A DNA stretch of 64,000 nt, from positions 1-64,000 of the forward strand of contig NZ_BJXA01000005.1 in the NCBI RefSeq assembly GCF_007990755.1. Direction: 5' to 3'. The position numbers and the translations under genes are program-made. Of this stretch, positions 50,357 through 60,119 are shown in pieces; position 1 is the first letter of the stretch; every line of letters starts with the position of its first letter. The DNA is from Nocardia ninae NBRC 108245. GTDB taxonomy: Bacteria; Actinomycetota; Actinomycetes; Mycobacteriales; Mycobacteriaceae. The notes under the pieces were generated by a model. That model worked only from the letters and a program-made list of their open reading frames with translations, did not search any database and had not been told where the DNA came from.

Positions 50357-50365
50357 GCGACCCCG

Positions 50366-53347
50366 ATGTCGCTGCATTGGCCGGAGGAACTGCGTTTCCT
50401 GACCTACGTGGTCGGCCAGGCGTGGCCGGACGGCGACGAGGACCGCATGTTCGCCATGGCCCAGGCCTGGTTGACGGCCGCCGAAGACCTGGAGCAGCAG
50501 GTACTTCCGGTGCTCCGCACGGCGGAGGGGCGCACCCTGAACGGGTACGAATCCGGTGCGGGCCGGGAGCAGATCAGGTCGGCGTTGCACCAGTTGCAGG
50601 CCGGTGATCATTCGGTCGAACGGCTCGTCGCGGACTTCCGGCAGGTCGGCGGCTCCACCCGCAACGCGGCGACGACGCTGGAAGCCACCAAACTGATGAC
50701 CATCTTCGCGACCACGATGCTGGCCGCGCAGATCGCGGGGGCGTGGCTCTGGCCGCCCACCGCGCCCGCCGTCGAGGCCGCGGCGATCGGCGCCACCCGT
50801 GCCTCGCTGTATCGGGTGAGCAATCGGGCGCTCGCCGCGCTCGGCAACCTGCCGCACGTGGGCGAATACCTGGTGAAGACGCTCAGGTATCTGCCTCGGC
50901 TCACCGACGAACCGGGGCGCATCGCCGGGCTGGTCGCGAAGTACCCGACGGCGCTGACCGCCAAGGCGACCCCCGGACTGTTCAAGGCCTTCGTCGACGC
51001 CGGCTTTCGTGCGAGCACCGCGCGCACCCTGGCTGGACTTCCCGCCGACGCAGTGCAATTCCTCATCTCGAAAGCGACGAACAACCTCATCTGGGCCGGC
51101 GGACTCGACGCCACCATTCAGGGCATCCAGATGTCGAAGGGGCATCGCGACGAGTTCAACGCCACCCAGTTCGGCATGTCGGTCGCCGCCTCCACCGGCG
51201 GCTGGTACGCGGGTGCGCTCGTCGCGACCAACGTGAGCAAGTACGGTGCCCGGTTCTTGACCAGCCGGGGCAAGGACCCGACAGCCGGGGTCTGGGGCGC
51301 GGGGCTGGGCACGTTGTCCGGCACGGTACCGACGGTCGTCGCCACCCTGGTGGGTGGTGGAATCGCCATGGGGTTCACCGGATCGTTCGACCCAACGATG
51401 GGGCTCATCGGGGCGCTGGCGAGCAATTCGCTGATCGGTACGCCGCGTGGGTATATCGGCATGCGCGGGCAGGAGCCGGCGGCGACCCGGACCGATGATG
51501 TTGTGGCACAGTCGAGTCCAACGCCTTCGAGCCTGCGGGCGAGCGGCGACAGTCCGGCGACCAGTCGGCCGCTCGCGTCCTCGGACGAGCTGATCTCGCA
51601 GGTCCGGGCACGGGATGATCAGGGGTATCAGGCGGCACGGGCGCAGGACCGGGCGGCGTCGCGGGAGGCCACGCCGGAGAGCGGACCGGTCAATCGGCGG
51701 GCGCATCGTGACGCACATGTCAGCGAACAACGCAGCCAGATAAAGGAACTCGCCGATGCCCGGCGGGCGGTGCTCGATGCGGAACTGCAGAACGTGCGGG
51801 CGCGGGATCGCGCGGCGGCGACACCGGACGATCCGGCTGCGCTCGATTCCGTTGTGCAGACCCGGCTACGGATGGATGAAGCCGTCGGTGCCGATGCTGC
51901 GGTCCGGGCGCGCATCCAGAATCGGTTGGAGTCCGATCACCAGCAGGGTGGCGTGGTGGAAACCGAGTTGCCGTTACCGACGCGACCGAGCACGGATATC
52001 GAGCAACCGCTGCCGTCACGTTCGAGCTCCGATGGTGAAGGCGCGGTCACTTCCTCAGCCGGACACCGTGATTCGGCCGATGATGGCAGGGCGATCGCCT
52101 CGGTGCGGAGCCAGGCGGACAGTGAAACCGTCGACTCCGCCAGAAACTCCGAGGGCAACCTCAGCAGGGGCGCGGACGGTAGCGTCTCCGCGAGAAACTC
52201 CGACGGGAGCGTCTCCGCCAAAAATGCCGACAGCAGTGCCTCCGCCAGGAACCCCGACGAGAGCATTCCCGCCAGGGACTCGGACCTCAGCGACTCCGCC
52301 AAGGACTCCGACGGCAGCAACGCCGACCGCAACGCTTCCGCCAGGGACTCGGACGGCGGCGACTCGACGGATGGCCGGGCATCGAACTCGGGTGCGCGGA
52401 CGCAAGGTGAGGAATCCGAGATCAGGGCGGCGACGCCCACCGGGTCCGGGCACGACCGCAGGTCTTCGAACACCGACTCGGCCGATAATGTGGCCGCGCG
52501 CAACGACATCGAGCACAGTCCAGGCTCGGCAACACGTGCCGAGGATCCGACGGTGGCGACACTGCGGAGCAAGATGGCCGCGGCCGACGCGCACATCACG
52601 ACCCTGCGCGAGACCGACAGTCGAGTCGACAAAGCGTACAAGAGCGCGGTAGGCAAGGGACTCAATGACCTGGTCGAACAGCGCGGCAACCATCGCAGCG
52701 CCTTGGCCGACCTCAAAACCGCCAGGGAAGCCACCAACACCGACCTGCGTCAAGCGCGCATAGACCATGACAGCGCGTCTGTCGAGCAACAACCCGCCCT
52801 GCGGCAGCGAATCAACGATTTGGAAAGCACGCTGAAAACGCAGGATCGCGCGATCGAGGACCAGTCCGCACACCTGGCCGTCGTCGACCAGCAGGTCACC
52901 AGAACCAGCGCCGACCTCGACGCTGCCCTCAGCGCCCGCGAGCACGCCATGGCCGACGCGCGCAGGTCCATGACCGAACTCGAGGACGCCGGGCGTGCGG
53001 CAGCCGCCGCGAACGCCGCACGCCCCGACCGGACCGGGACGGCGCACGCTTTCGCCGACAACGAGCAGCTACAGCGCGACATCGATCAGCGCCGCACCGA
53101 ACTCGACTCGGCGAACGCCGATTACGAAGAGCTCGCGCTGGCATCCGGAGCGGCCGAGCGCAAGCTGGAGCGACAACTCGCCGACTTCGATACGAGCATC
53201 CGCACCGAACGAACAATGCTCGACGGCGGCTACATGAGCGGCAAGCCGAAGTCCAGGAAACTCCCGCTCGACCACGGCATGCCCGACCCGTTCACCGCGC
53301 TGCCACCACCCGCCTACGACTTCTGGCGGTATGGCGGAACCAGGTGA
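50366..53347 (+). CDS. CpnT-like (WXG100-like N-terminal domain) protein with Ser/Asp repeats and coiled coil, 993 aa
   Basis: Residues 1-350 are the CpnT-like domain: WPDGDEDRMFAMAQAWLTAA, a membrane-active looking stretch (FATTMLAAQIAGAWLWPPTA) and Gly/Ala-rich segments. Residues about 590-675 are tandem Ser-Asp-Gly/Ala-Arg units (SDGSVSARN, ARDSDLSDSAKDSDG), disordered by composition. Residues about 740-960 are a long coiled coil with IHTL-like heptads, followed by a Pro-rich end. No catalytic domain is recognised. It lies between its WXG-like partner and a YezG-like putative immunity protein, so a toxin function is expected, with activity perhaps in the membrane-active N-terminus. Same N-terminal family as 5471-7597 and the giant. 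Confidence 0.75.
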   Translation: MSLHWPEELRFLTYVVGQAWPDGDEDRMFAMAQAWLTAAEDLEQQVLPVLRTAEGRTLNGYESGAGREQIRSALHQLQAGDHSVERLVADFRQVGGSTRNAATTLEATKLMTIFATTMLAAQIAGAWLWPPTAPAVEAAAIGATRASLYRVSNRALAALGNLPHVGEYLVKTLRYLPRLTDEPGRIAGLVAKYPTALTAKATPGLFKAFVDAGFRASTARTLAGLPADAVQFLISKATNNLIWAGGLDATIQGIQMSKGHRDEFNATQFGMSVAASTGGWYAGALVATNVSKYGARFLTSRGKDPTAGVWGAGLGTLSGTVPTVVATLVGGGIAMGFTGSFDPTMGLIGALASNSLIGTPRGYIGMRGQEPAATRTDDVVAQSSPTPSSLRASGDSPATSRPLASSDELISQVRARDDQGYQAARAQDRAASREATPESGPVNRRAHRDAHVSEQRSQIKELADARRAVLDAELQNVRARDRAAATPDDPAALDSVVQTRLRMDEAVGADAAVRARIQNRLESDHQQGGVVETELPLPTRPSTDIEQPLPSRSSSDGEGAVTSSAGHRDSADDGRAIASVRSQADSETVDSARNSEGNLSRGADGSVSARNSDGSVSAKNADSSASARNPDESIPARDSDLSDSAKDSDGSNADRNASARDSDGGDSTDGRASNSGARTQGEESEIRAATPTGSGHDRRSSNTDSADNVAARNDIEHSPGSATRAEDPTVATLRSKMAAADAHITTLRETDSRVDKAYKSAVGKGLNDLVEQRGNHRSALADLKTAREATNTDLRQARIDHDSASVEQQPALRQRINDLESTLKTQDRAIEDQSAHLAVVDQQVTRTSADLDAALSAREHAMADARRSMTELEDAGRAAAAANAARPDRTGTAHAFADNEQLQRDIDQRRTELDSANADYEELALASGAAERKLERQLADFDTSIRTERTMLDGGYMSGKPKSRKLPLDHGMPDPFTALPPPAYDFWRYGGTR

Positions 53348-53420
53348 ACGACAGCCAACGCCGAACCCGAAAAGCCCGGCGCACCAGCGGAACCCGAACC
53401 CTGCGATCCAGGAGACTCCG

Positions 53421-54881
53421 ATGCCGACCGAAAGCCACGACCAAGCCCCCGCCATGGCGACAGACGAGCCGGGCAGCCCCGACGTGGCCTTCACACTGAT
53501 CACCGAGTTCGACGACGGCACAAGCCTTCCCGCAACGGCCACCGCACCCGATCCCTCCTCGGCCACCGCACCCGCCCGACCCCCGACCCTCGCGCCTGCT
53601 CCCCCCTCGACCACGACCGCCGCACCCGCCTCACCCCCCACCCATGCGCCCGCGTCGTCTACGACCGCCGCTTCAACCGCGACCGCAGCGCCCACTTCCC
53701 CCACGACCGCCACGATCTCGTCACCGCCTACCGCCACGCCCACCTCATTCCCGACCGCCGCGACCGAACCTGCCGCTGCGCCGGCACCGGCCGAGGACCA
53801 CGCGGCCGAAATGCGTCGGTCTGCTGATCAGCTCGCCGCCGCCATCACCGACCTTTTGTTGCCGGTGGCCCCGCCGCGGTGGGAACAGTTGCGGCTGGGA
53901 TTCTCGGTGAGCGTGGCTGCGGTGTCGGGCGATGCCGTGTTCCTGGTTGACGACGCACCTGTCGCCGTCGAAATACCCGCGGACGCACGGGAACTGGTTC
54001 AGGCACTGCGGGCAGTGACGGTGCTGCCGGGTGAGCGGGCGTGGTGGCAGGTGACCTTGGTGCGCGATCGAACAGGCTCTACCAGTTACGAATTCGGGTA
54101 CGGCGATGTGGCGTTTCCGGTCGACCGGCTGCTCCCGACCGCGGCCTATCGAGCCGATCTGGAGCACTTTCCGCGCGAGCGCCTGCCGGTGTGGCTGGCC
54201 GGACGGCTGCGGGTCGAGGCCCGTGCACAGCAGCTGCCGCAAATGCTGACCCAGGCGAGGCTCGATCGCGCGCCCGCGACGTCCGTCCGGTTCCTCTCGG
54301 CGCAGACGGTGTGGGCGCGGTGGGCGACGGTGGCGGCAGCGGCGGTGGCGATCGGCACCGAGTGGGGGCCTCGAATCTTCGGGGCGACCGCAGTTTTTGA
54401 GGGAACAGACGGCAGCGGCTCAACTCTGCATCTGCTCCCCCGCGGCCGGGCGGTGCTGTCCGGCGGTCTGTGGAACGCCCCGGAACTGGACGCGGCCTAC
54501 AACGACGGCGCGCCGATACCGGAGTACTACGCGGGTGTCCCTGATTGGCTCGACGGCTCGGTCCTGAACCACCGCGCGTTTACCGCCCAGCTGTCGTTCT
54601 GCTACTGGTGGGACGGCGCGGACTGGTCGAGCGGACAGTCTCCGGAGCCCACTACCATCGGCCCGGCGATCCCCGGCGTGTGGACACCGGCGACGGTGGT
54701 CGACATCGTGTGCGCCGTACTCGGCACCTCGGCTTCTCGGCCCGCAGTCGAAGATCTGCTCACCGCCGCCGAATCAGGTTCGGTGACAAGCGACTTGGCC
54801 GAAGCAGCCTTCGCCACCGAGGACTACACCGACGTGCCGGCCGCCTGGTCCCAGCTCGCGCTGGCCGGACTCACCCGCTGA
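53421..54881 (+). CDS. YezG-like putative immunity protein with Pro/Thr/Ala-rich N-terminus
   Basis: 486 residues from ATG 53421, chosen because AGGAG lies 6 bases upstream; an earlier in-frame ATG (53331) would overlap the previous gene and has no such site. Residues about 20-130 are low-complexity Pro/Thr/Ala. Residues about 150-255 (WEQLRLGFSVSVAAVSGD, ERAWWQVTLVRDRTGS, EFGYGD, YRADLEHFPRERLPVWL) follow the YezG/DUF600 immunity fold order, often found beside ESX and LXG toxins. The last 230 residues hold a WGPRIFGATAVF segment and a YWWDGADWSSG segment that I do not recognise. Position after a CpnT-like gene supports an immunity or chaperone role; not proven. Confidence 0.65.
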   Translation: MPTESHDQAPAMATDEPGSPDVAFTLITEFDDGTSLPATATAPDPSSATAPARPPTLAPAPPSTTTAAPASPPTHAPASSTTAASTATAAPTSPTTATISSPPTATPTSFPTAATEPAAAPAPAEDHAAEMRRSADQLAAAITDLLLPVAPPRWEQLRLGFSVSVAAVSGDAVFLVDDAPVAVEIPADARELVQALRAVTVLPGERAWWQVTLVRDRTGSTSYEFGYGDVAFPVDRLLPTAAYRADLEHFPRERLPVWLAGRLRVEARAQQLPQMLTQARLDRAPATSVRFLSAQTVWARWATVAAAAVAIGTEWGPRIFGATAVFEGTDGSGSTLHLLPRGRAVLSGGLWNAPELDAAYNDGAPIPEYYAGVPDWLDGSVLNHRAFTAQLSFCYWWDGADWSSGQSPEPTTIGPAIPGVWTPATVVDIVCAVLGTSASRPAVEDLLTAAESGSVTSDLAEAAFATEDYTDVPAAWSQLALAGLTR

Positions 54882-54902
54882 GCCCGGACGCAGCCACTGA
54901 GC

Positions 54903-55259
54903 TCAGCGCAAATGCTCACGCAGCGAGGCGATCGCACCGAGCATCCCCGCCAGGTTCGGCGCTTCACCTTGGTCGATCGAGATCGGCGCGACCACTTCCG
55001 TTGCGCGCTGGGCGACTTCGCGCACCGCGTCCTGCGAGGCCTCGGTGACAGCGGCCGCGATCTCGTCGTAAGTCAGATCTTTGACGCCGGCACCGAACTT
55101 GATGTCGATGGCGATCCCGTCGGCGTTCACCGTCACGCGGACCCGGCGGCGTTGCGCCCAACCGGTGGCGACGAGTTGCGCGCATTCTTCCTGTACCTGC
55201 GTCACCTGCGCCATCTTGGCCTGGAATTCGGTGACGGCACTGGCGAATTCGTCATCCAT
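54903..55259 (-). CDS. YbaB/EbfC-like protein of the ESX locus (1)
   Basis: 118 residues in the YbaB/EbfC nucleoid-protein fold style: helix, then beta hairpin (RVRVTVNADGIAIDIKFG), then LTYDEIAAAVTEASQDAVRE helix. Such proteins (EspL-type) are frequent in ESX loci, with an unclear role. Its stop is 21 bases from the convergent immunity-like gene. AAGGAA precedes ATG 55259. It resembles its neighbour 55296-55760, suggesting a pair that forms heterodimers (inference). Confidence 0.75.
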   Translation of the reverse strand: MDDEFASAVTEFQAKMAQVTQVQEECAQLVATGWAQRRRVRVTVNADGIAIDIKFGAGVKDLTYDEIAAAVTEASQDAVREVAQRATEVVAPISIDQGEAPNLAGMLGAIASLREHLR

Positions 55260-55295
55260 CGGAGTGGTTCCTTTCGCAGGCGGTCCGAGTGTTGC

Positions 55296-55760
55296 TCAAC
55301 GGTCCAGGATTCGGTTGCTCTTGCCGCGCGACCCGCCTGCGTCGCGCTCGGCGGGCGGTGTCAGCGGCGCTCGCGTCGGTTCGGGCAGCTGGGCGCGTAG
55401 CGCGACCAGTTCCTCGGGCAGCTCCATCATCGACGGCAGTCCCATCCGCATCCCCGACAGCGAACCCAGCAGTTCCTTTTTCTTCCGTTCGACCTCCGCG
55501 GCCGCCTTCTGCGCCGCCTGCACGGTGGCGCGGGCGATCTGCCCGTAGCTGAGTTCGTCGATGCCTTCGGCATACACCGTCTCCATGATGGAGCCGGAGG
55601 CGTTGACCACCACGGTGATCCGGCCGTGTTCCACCGTCGCCGACGCGGTCAATGCGGCACTGGCGGAGCGTATGTCGGTCATCTTGCCGAGCGCACCGAC
55701 GACGGAATCGATGAAATCGATCGCATCGCTGGCTGTGTGCTGGTTCTCCGGTCGAATCAT
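55296..55760 (-). CDS. YbaB/EbfC-like protein of the ESX locus (2)
   Basis: 154 residues. Same layout as the next gene: helix, hairpin (ITVVVNASGSIMETVYA), then LSYGQIARATVQAAQKAAAE helix, plus a Pro/Arg tail. ATG 55760 overlaps the stop of the preceding gene (ATGA), so translation is coupled. Probably an ESX accessory factor; DNA binding cannot be judged from sequence alone. Confidence 0.75.
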   Translation of the reverse strand: MIRPENQHTASDAIDFIDSVVGALGKMTDIRSASAALTASATVEHGRITVVVNASGSIMETVYAEGIDELSYGQIARATVQAAQKAAAEVERKKKELLGSLSGMRMGLPSMMELPEELVALRAQLPEPTRAPLTPPAERDAGGSRGKSNRILDR

Positions 55761-56830
55761 GCCTGCATCGCCTCCGCCATCACGTCCACCAATCCCTCTG
55801 ACTCCACCCGTAACCCGGCGTAGCGCTCCAGGTACGCCGTCACTTCCGCGGGCTCCTGTTGCTCTTCGGCATCGGGCAGCAACACCAGGAACCGGGTGGG
55901 GTTCGGTTCCGCGTCACCGACCAGCGCGACCAGTTGCCCCCCGCGTATTCGCAGCACCAGCAACGGGTTCTCGCCGTCGGGCACGTCGGCGAAGGGGGCT
56001 TTCACCGCCCACTCCAGGTCGCTGATGGCTATATCGACCCAGCCGATAGGCACGCTGGCTCCCATCGACGGCCAGGTCTGCGGATCCACCGACACCAGCG
56101 CGGGTTTCGGCCACGGCCTGCGCCGATCGAGCTCGGCGACCAAGCGCTGCACGAAGTCCAGGATCTGATCCTCGGTGAAACCACCGGCAAGCTCGACCGC
56201 CAACTCGGGTACCGCTCCTGCCGTAACCACCTGTGCGAGTGCCGGATAGAACTCCTCCACCTTCGCGAGATAGCTGATCCGGTCGATCACGTCCGTCGCC
56301 GCGTCGGCGATGATCTCCGCGCCGGACAGATCTTGCACGTGTGCCATGGACGCGCAGAGCTGGACCACCAGGTGTGGCTCATCCGATTCTGGGTCGAACT
56401 CTATTGCCGCGCTGTCGGTCTCGGCGACCGCAAAGCCGTCCAACGAGAACGGACGGTCCACCACGGCCAGCGCGGCACTGTCGGGGTAGGCGTCGCCGGT
56501 GTCGTGCCGATAGCGCAGATACAGGTCGACCTCGGCGCTGCTGAGGCCGGGCCGATCGGCGTCGCCCGGCACACCGTCGACGTACCCGACCTCCCAGTCG
56601 AGCATCGCCGCGATCTGGTCCGCCGAGAGCAGTCCGTCCGGCATCGGCTCGTCGGCGGGGGCGAATCCGGGGTCGGCCGTGACGGCACCGACCAGGGTCA
56701 CCCGCAGCTCCTCCGGCGCTGTCACGCAGTGACCGTTGGCGTCCACCAGGTCCGGCCCGACGACCACACAGGCGCCGCCGACCGCCACCACCAGCGCACC
56801 ATCGGCATATCTGCCCACAATTCGTGGCAT
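55757..56830 (-). CDS. Unknown ESX-locus protein, 357 aa
   Basis: Not recognised. Begins MPRIVGRYADGALVVAVGGA from ATG 56830 (GGAAGGAAG upstream); the longer frame to 56947 is shadow. Acidic and soluble, with no signal peptide or membrane helix. Two alpha/beta halves: an N-terminal part with LLSADQIAAMLDWEVGYVDG and a C-terminal part with WAVKAPFADVPDGENPLLVL and FLVLLPDAEEQ. It lies between eccB (29 bases) and the YbaB-like pair (overlapping), so it is part of the same operon and probably a cytosolic ESX accessory protein. Confidence 0.7.
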   Translation of the reverse strand: MPRIVGRYADGALVVAVGGACVVVGPDLVDANGHCVTAPEELRVTLVGAVTADPGFAPADEPMPDGLLSADQIAAMLDWEVGYVDGVPGDADRPGLSSAEVDLYLRYRHDTGDAYPDSAALAVVDRPFSLDGFAVAETDSAAIEFDPESDEPHLVVQLCASMAHVQDLSGAEIIADAATDVIDRISYLAKVEEFYPALAQVVTAGAVPELAVELAGGFTEDQILDFVQRLVAELDRRRPWPKPALVSVDPQTWPSMGASVPIGWVDIAISDLEWAVKAPFADVPDGENPLLVLRIRGGQLVALVGDAEPNPTRFLVLLPDAEEQQEPAEVTAYLERYAGLRVESEGLVDVMAEAMQA

Positions 56831-56859
56831 CGCACTTCCTTCCTTTTTCGTGCCTGCTG

Positions 56860-58260
56860 TCACCCGGCGGCGACGATGTCCCGCGCGATCAGGGCCGATT
56901 GCCGGTCGAGCATCGGCCCGCCCGGCAGCTGGCTGACGATCTGCCACGGCGCCAATTTCGGCTTGGTGAGTCCGAGCACGGCAGCCGTCGCCATGTCGGG
57001 GATGCCGAACCGCACGCCGGTGTCGGTGACATAGAACAAGGCGTCACGACGGGTGCTGTCCGGCTCGATCCCGGTCACCTGGATGAATTCACCGGTGGAC
57101 GCGGGCAGGTACGCGGCGTTGGCGCCGGTACTCGCCACGAGCGTCATCGGCGCGGCCCCGCCGGCCAGCGGCACGCTGCTGCCGAGCAATACCTGCAACC
57201 GCGCGGCCTGATCGCCGTCCGCACGCGTCCAGGAGACGCAGGCCACCGGATCGGCGTCGGCGGAGATGATGGTCAGGTCATCGCCGGGAAACTGGTCGAC
57301 CGGCAAGCTGTCGACCACCGGAATACCCCTGATCGCATCCGGCGAGAGTTTCGGTATCGCCGTGAGCCCCATAGAATTCGCGGTCCGCAACACTCGCGCG
57401 GTGAACTCCGAGATCTGCTGAACACCGTCGGCGAGCACCACATACGGCGCCGAACCGGTGACGCCGTGCACCCTGATCACCGATCCGATGACGAACTCGC
57501 CACCGCGCACCGCACTCGGCTCACCCGCCCGCGGGATCACCGGCACCGCGAGATCGGGGACCGCCACACTCGCGTTGAGCAGGCCGGTCCCGATCGGCCG
57601 TGGCCGCAGGGCACGCAGCTGCGGCAGTGCCGAAACGATCGCGTCGTTGTTCTTGTCCACCCGTGCGTGCTTGCCGTCGTAGATCAAATAGGTCGCGCCG
57701 TCGTGCGTGGCCAGCACCGCCTCACCCGGTGCGGCACGGCGCATTTGGGCACCGAGCCGTGGTGCGCCGGCCAGCACGGTGCTGCGCAGTCCGGTGGTCG
57801 CGTCTTCGCACAACGTCCATTCCGAGCGGCCGCGGTCGGCTGGGCCGGGCAGCGCCGACGGTGCGCCGGGAATGCCGAGCAGCGGCCCGCGCGGCAGCGA
57901 CGACAATTTCGCGTCCTTGACCGAGGTCGGTGATTCACCGCTGCCCGTGATCAGCCGTGCCGACGCGAGATTGAGTGCCGGATGCAACGTTCCGTCGACC
58001 ACCGCGTACAGCGCGCCGGTGCCGGAACCCAGCACAATCTTCGCCTCGCCGACCTGCCCTTGCGGGCGCAGAAACGACAATATCGCGCAGCCCGCGGTGA
58101 CCAATACCGCCAGCACAATTCCGGTGATCAGCGACCGGAATTGGATGCGCATCGGATCGTGCAGCATACGCACATCTCGGCGCACCATCGCGTGCCCGTA
58201 ACGCTGGAGCAGAAAGCGATATCCATTCACCTGCGCGCGGGTAGTCAACTGGGCAGGCAC
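56860..58260 (-). CDS. eccB: EccB, ESX membrane-complex component
   Basis: 466 residues. Cytosolic N-terminus starting with the EccB-typical TTRAQVNGYRFLLQR and DVRMLHDP, one transmembrane helix at about 44-66 (SLITGIVLAVLVTAGCAILS), then a large periplasmic domain with repeated beta-propeller-like segments, CEDATTG and CVSW cysteines, and PWQIVSQLPGGPMLD near the end. EccB is a core part of the type VII inner-membrane machine. GTG 58260 is 5 bases after AGGAG and preferred over the adjacent GTG 58263. Divergent from eccE, with a 66-base shared promoter region. Confidence 0.95.
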   Translation of the reverse strand: MPAQLTTRAQVNGYRFLLQRYGHAMVRRDVRMLHDPMRIQFRSLITGIVLAVLVTAGCAILSFLRPQGQVGEAKIVLGSGTGALYAVVDGTLHPALNLASARLITGSGESPTSVKDAKLSSLPRGPLLGIPGAPSALPGPADRGRSEWTLCEDATTGLRSTVLAGAPRLGAQMRRAAPGEAVLATHDGATYLIYDGKHARVDKNNDAIVSALPQLRALRPRPIGTGLLNASVAVPDLAVPVIPRAGEPSAVRGGEFVIGSVIRVHGVTGSAPYVVLADGVQQISEFTARVLRTANSMGLTAIPKLSPDAIRGIPVVDSLPVDQFPGDDLTIISADADPVACVSWTRADGDQAARLQVLLGSSVPLAGGAAPMTLVASTGANAAYLPASTGEFIQVTGIEPDSTRRDALFYVTDTGVRFGIPDMATAAVLGLTKPKLAPWQIVSQLPGGPMLDRQSALIARDIVAAG

Positions 58261-58326
58261 CACAACTCCTTACGCAATTTCGGCTGACCTGTGAGACGCT
58301 AACGCACAATGGAGGGTTTGTGCTGA

Positions 58327-60072
58327 ATGGAGACAGGCCGAGTGAATAACGAACAAATTCCGGGAACCAACCCGGCGGAGTCGAATGCAATTCCGGTACC
58401 GGCGCTGTGCCGCCGCACCCTGTTCGACAGAGTGCCGTTGCCCATCGTGTTGCCGTGCGCCGCCGCGGGCACCGCGGCCGCTACCTCGGCAATCGCGTGG
58501 AACGCCCCGCCATGGGCGGTGGCGGGCGCCGGTATCGCGGTTTCCGCGCTCGGTGCGGCCCGCGTGCGGAAAACAAACATTTGGCGAATTCTGGGCATGC
58601 GCACCGCACTGTGGTTGCGCAATCGCAGCAAGAATGCCGCCCCTTCGCGTACCGAACCGTTCGATGTTCCGATACCCGAATCCGGCAGCAGCCGGTGCGG
58701 AATGCGCTGGGACGGCCGCTATCTGATCACCATGCTCATGCTCGACAGCGCCGCGGTGACGCCCACCCTGCTCGACACGACCGATGTGCACTCCCCCTCG
58801 ACCATCTCCCTGGCCGACGTGGCAGGTTGCGTGTCCCAGTTCGATATTCGGCTCGCGGCCGTGGACGTGATCGCCCACGGCGTACGCACCGATGGCCCGC
58901 ACAATGTGGCCGGACTGTACAAGAAGTTGCTCGGCCCGCTGCCCGCCGCGGCATCGCGCACGGTGTGGCTGGTTCTGCGGTTCGATCCACTGGACAACGC
59001 GGGTGCGATCGAGAACCGGGGCGGCGATCAGGAGGGCATGATCCGGACGGCGCTGGTCGCCACCCGCCGCGTCGCGAGCCGCCTCACCACTCGCGGGGTG
59101 CGCGTTTCGGTGCTGACGGCCGCCGAGCTGGCCGCGGCGGAGGCGGCCGCATTGCACGACACCGAGGTGGCGCAGTGGTCCGAGGACTGGCGCACGCTGC
59201 GCAACAACAGCATGGAGTTGACCGGCTACACGATCCCACCGGCTCGGCTCGACTCCGGTGTGCTGTCGGCGGTGTGGACGCTGCCCGGCAAATCCGTCCT
59301 CACCAGGCTGCGCCTGACACCGCAATCGGAATCGAACACACCGGGCAACCGGGGTACCGCGGTGGCTTTGACCGCGCTGGTTCGGCGCGACACGACGGGC
59401 ACCGCCGACGCTGAACCCGACACCGCCGCAGAGGATCTCGGCCTGCTCGCGTTGCCCGGCAACCAGCGCAGGGTGTTGCTCGACGGCGGCCACCTCGACT
59501 CGTCCGCCGCGCTGAGCGGACCGCCCGCGGCGATGGCCCGTTTCACCGTGCCGGTCAGCGGTTGCGGTCAGGTGATCGGCGCCACGGAAGCCGGTGCGGG
59601 CGTGGCCGTTCCGCTGTTCGGCCCCGCGGTCCGGCGGGTGGAGATCGTCGGGTCGCTGCGGCTGACCCAGCTGATGGTGTTGCGCTCGGTGGCCGTCGGT
59701 GCCCAGGTGCTGGTGCACAGCGTCCGGCCCGATGCCTGGGCACACCTGATCGATGAAGTCGGCGCCCCTGCGGCGCTCGCCATGTCGTCGGCGGGCGGCT
59801 CGCACCAGGCAGCCACGATGATCGTCTACGACGGCGTCACCGCCGCCGGACAGGTCTCGGACGCGACCGCGGTCTACGTGCGCGAACCAGTGGAAGCACA
59901 GGTCATCCCGGATGCCGACGTGGTGCTGATCGAATCCCCGGACACCCCTGGCCGGGTGGTGCTGCGCACCGCGGGCGAAGACCTGACGGTCCAGCTGGTG
60001 TCCATTTCGGAGGAGTTCGAGTACCTCGGTGCCACCGCGACCGAAACGCGCGCGCTGGTTCCGACGGCATGA
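58327..60072 (+). CDS. eccE: EccE-like ESX membrane-complex component
   Basis: 581 residues (576 if GTG 58342, with GGAG 9 bases before it, is used). Two closely spaced hydrophobic segments at about residues 38-80 anchor a large domain with WDGRYLITMLMLDSAAVTPT, FDIRLAAVDVIAHGVRTDGP and TTRGVRVSVLTAAELAAAEA, as in the EccE/T7SS family. EccE sits at the periphery of the membrane complex. It is transcribed away from eccB and ends at a strong bidirectional terminator. Sequence similarity within EccE is low in general, so the call leans on topology and locus as well. Confidence 0.85.
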   Translation: METGRVNNEQIPGTNPAESNAIPVPALCRRTLFDRVPLPIVLPCAAAGTAAATSAIAWNAPPWAVAGAGIAVSALGAARVRKTNIWRILGMRTALWLRNRSKNAAPSRTEPFDVPIPESGSSRCGMRWDGRYLITMLMLDSAAVTPTLLDTTDVHSPSTISLADVAGCVSQFDIRLAAVDVIAHGVRTDGPHNVAGLYKKLLGPLPAAASRTVWLVLRFDPLDNAGAIENRGGDQEGMIRTALVATRRVASRLTTRGVRVSVLTAAELAAAEAAALHDTEVAQWSEDWRTLRNNSMELTGYTIPPARLDSGVLSAVWTLPGKSVLTRLRLTPQSESNTPGNRGTAVALTALVRRDTTGTADAEPDTAAEDLGLLALPGNQRRVLLDGGHLDSSAALSGPPAAMARFTVPVSGCGQVIGATEAGAGVAVPLFGPAVRRVEIVGSLRLTQLMVLRSVAVGAQVLVHSVRPDAWAHLIDEVGAPAALAMSSAGGSHQAATMIVYDGVTAAGQVSDATAVYVREPVEAQVIPDADVVLIESPDTPGRVVLRTAGEDLTVQLVSISEEFEYLGATATETRALVPTA

Positions 60073-60077
60073 GAAAA

Positions 60078-60101
60078 GGCCCGTCGCCACGGCGACGGGC
60101 C
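60078..60101. terminator. Bidirectional intrinsic terminator
   Basis: Perfect 11-base arms GGCCCGTCGCC (60078-60088) and GGCGACGGGCC (60091-60101) with an A-run on the left and CTTCTC on the right, between the convergent eccE and WXG100 genes. Confidence 0.85.
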
Positions 60102-60119
60102 CTTCTCGGTGTCAGCTGT

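Noticed and set aside
49829-51730. 633-codon frame antisense to the WXG-like and CpnT-like genes
   Set aside because: Arg/Gly-rich shadow with no recognisable domain; overlaps clear coding on the plus strand.
53331-53420. Upstream ATG 53331 for the YezG-like gene
   Set aside because: Overlaps the preceding gene and lacks a ribosome-binding site; ATG 53421 has AGGAG at 6 bases.
58270-60090. 606-codon frame antisense to eccE
   Set aside because: No ribosome-binding site or recognisable motif; eccE on the other strand has membrane segments and family features.
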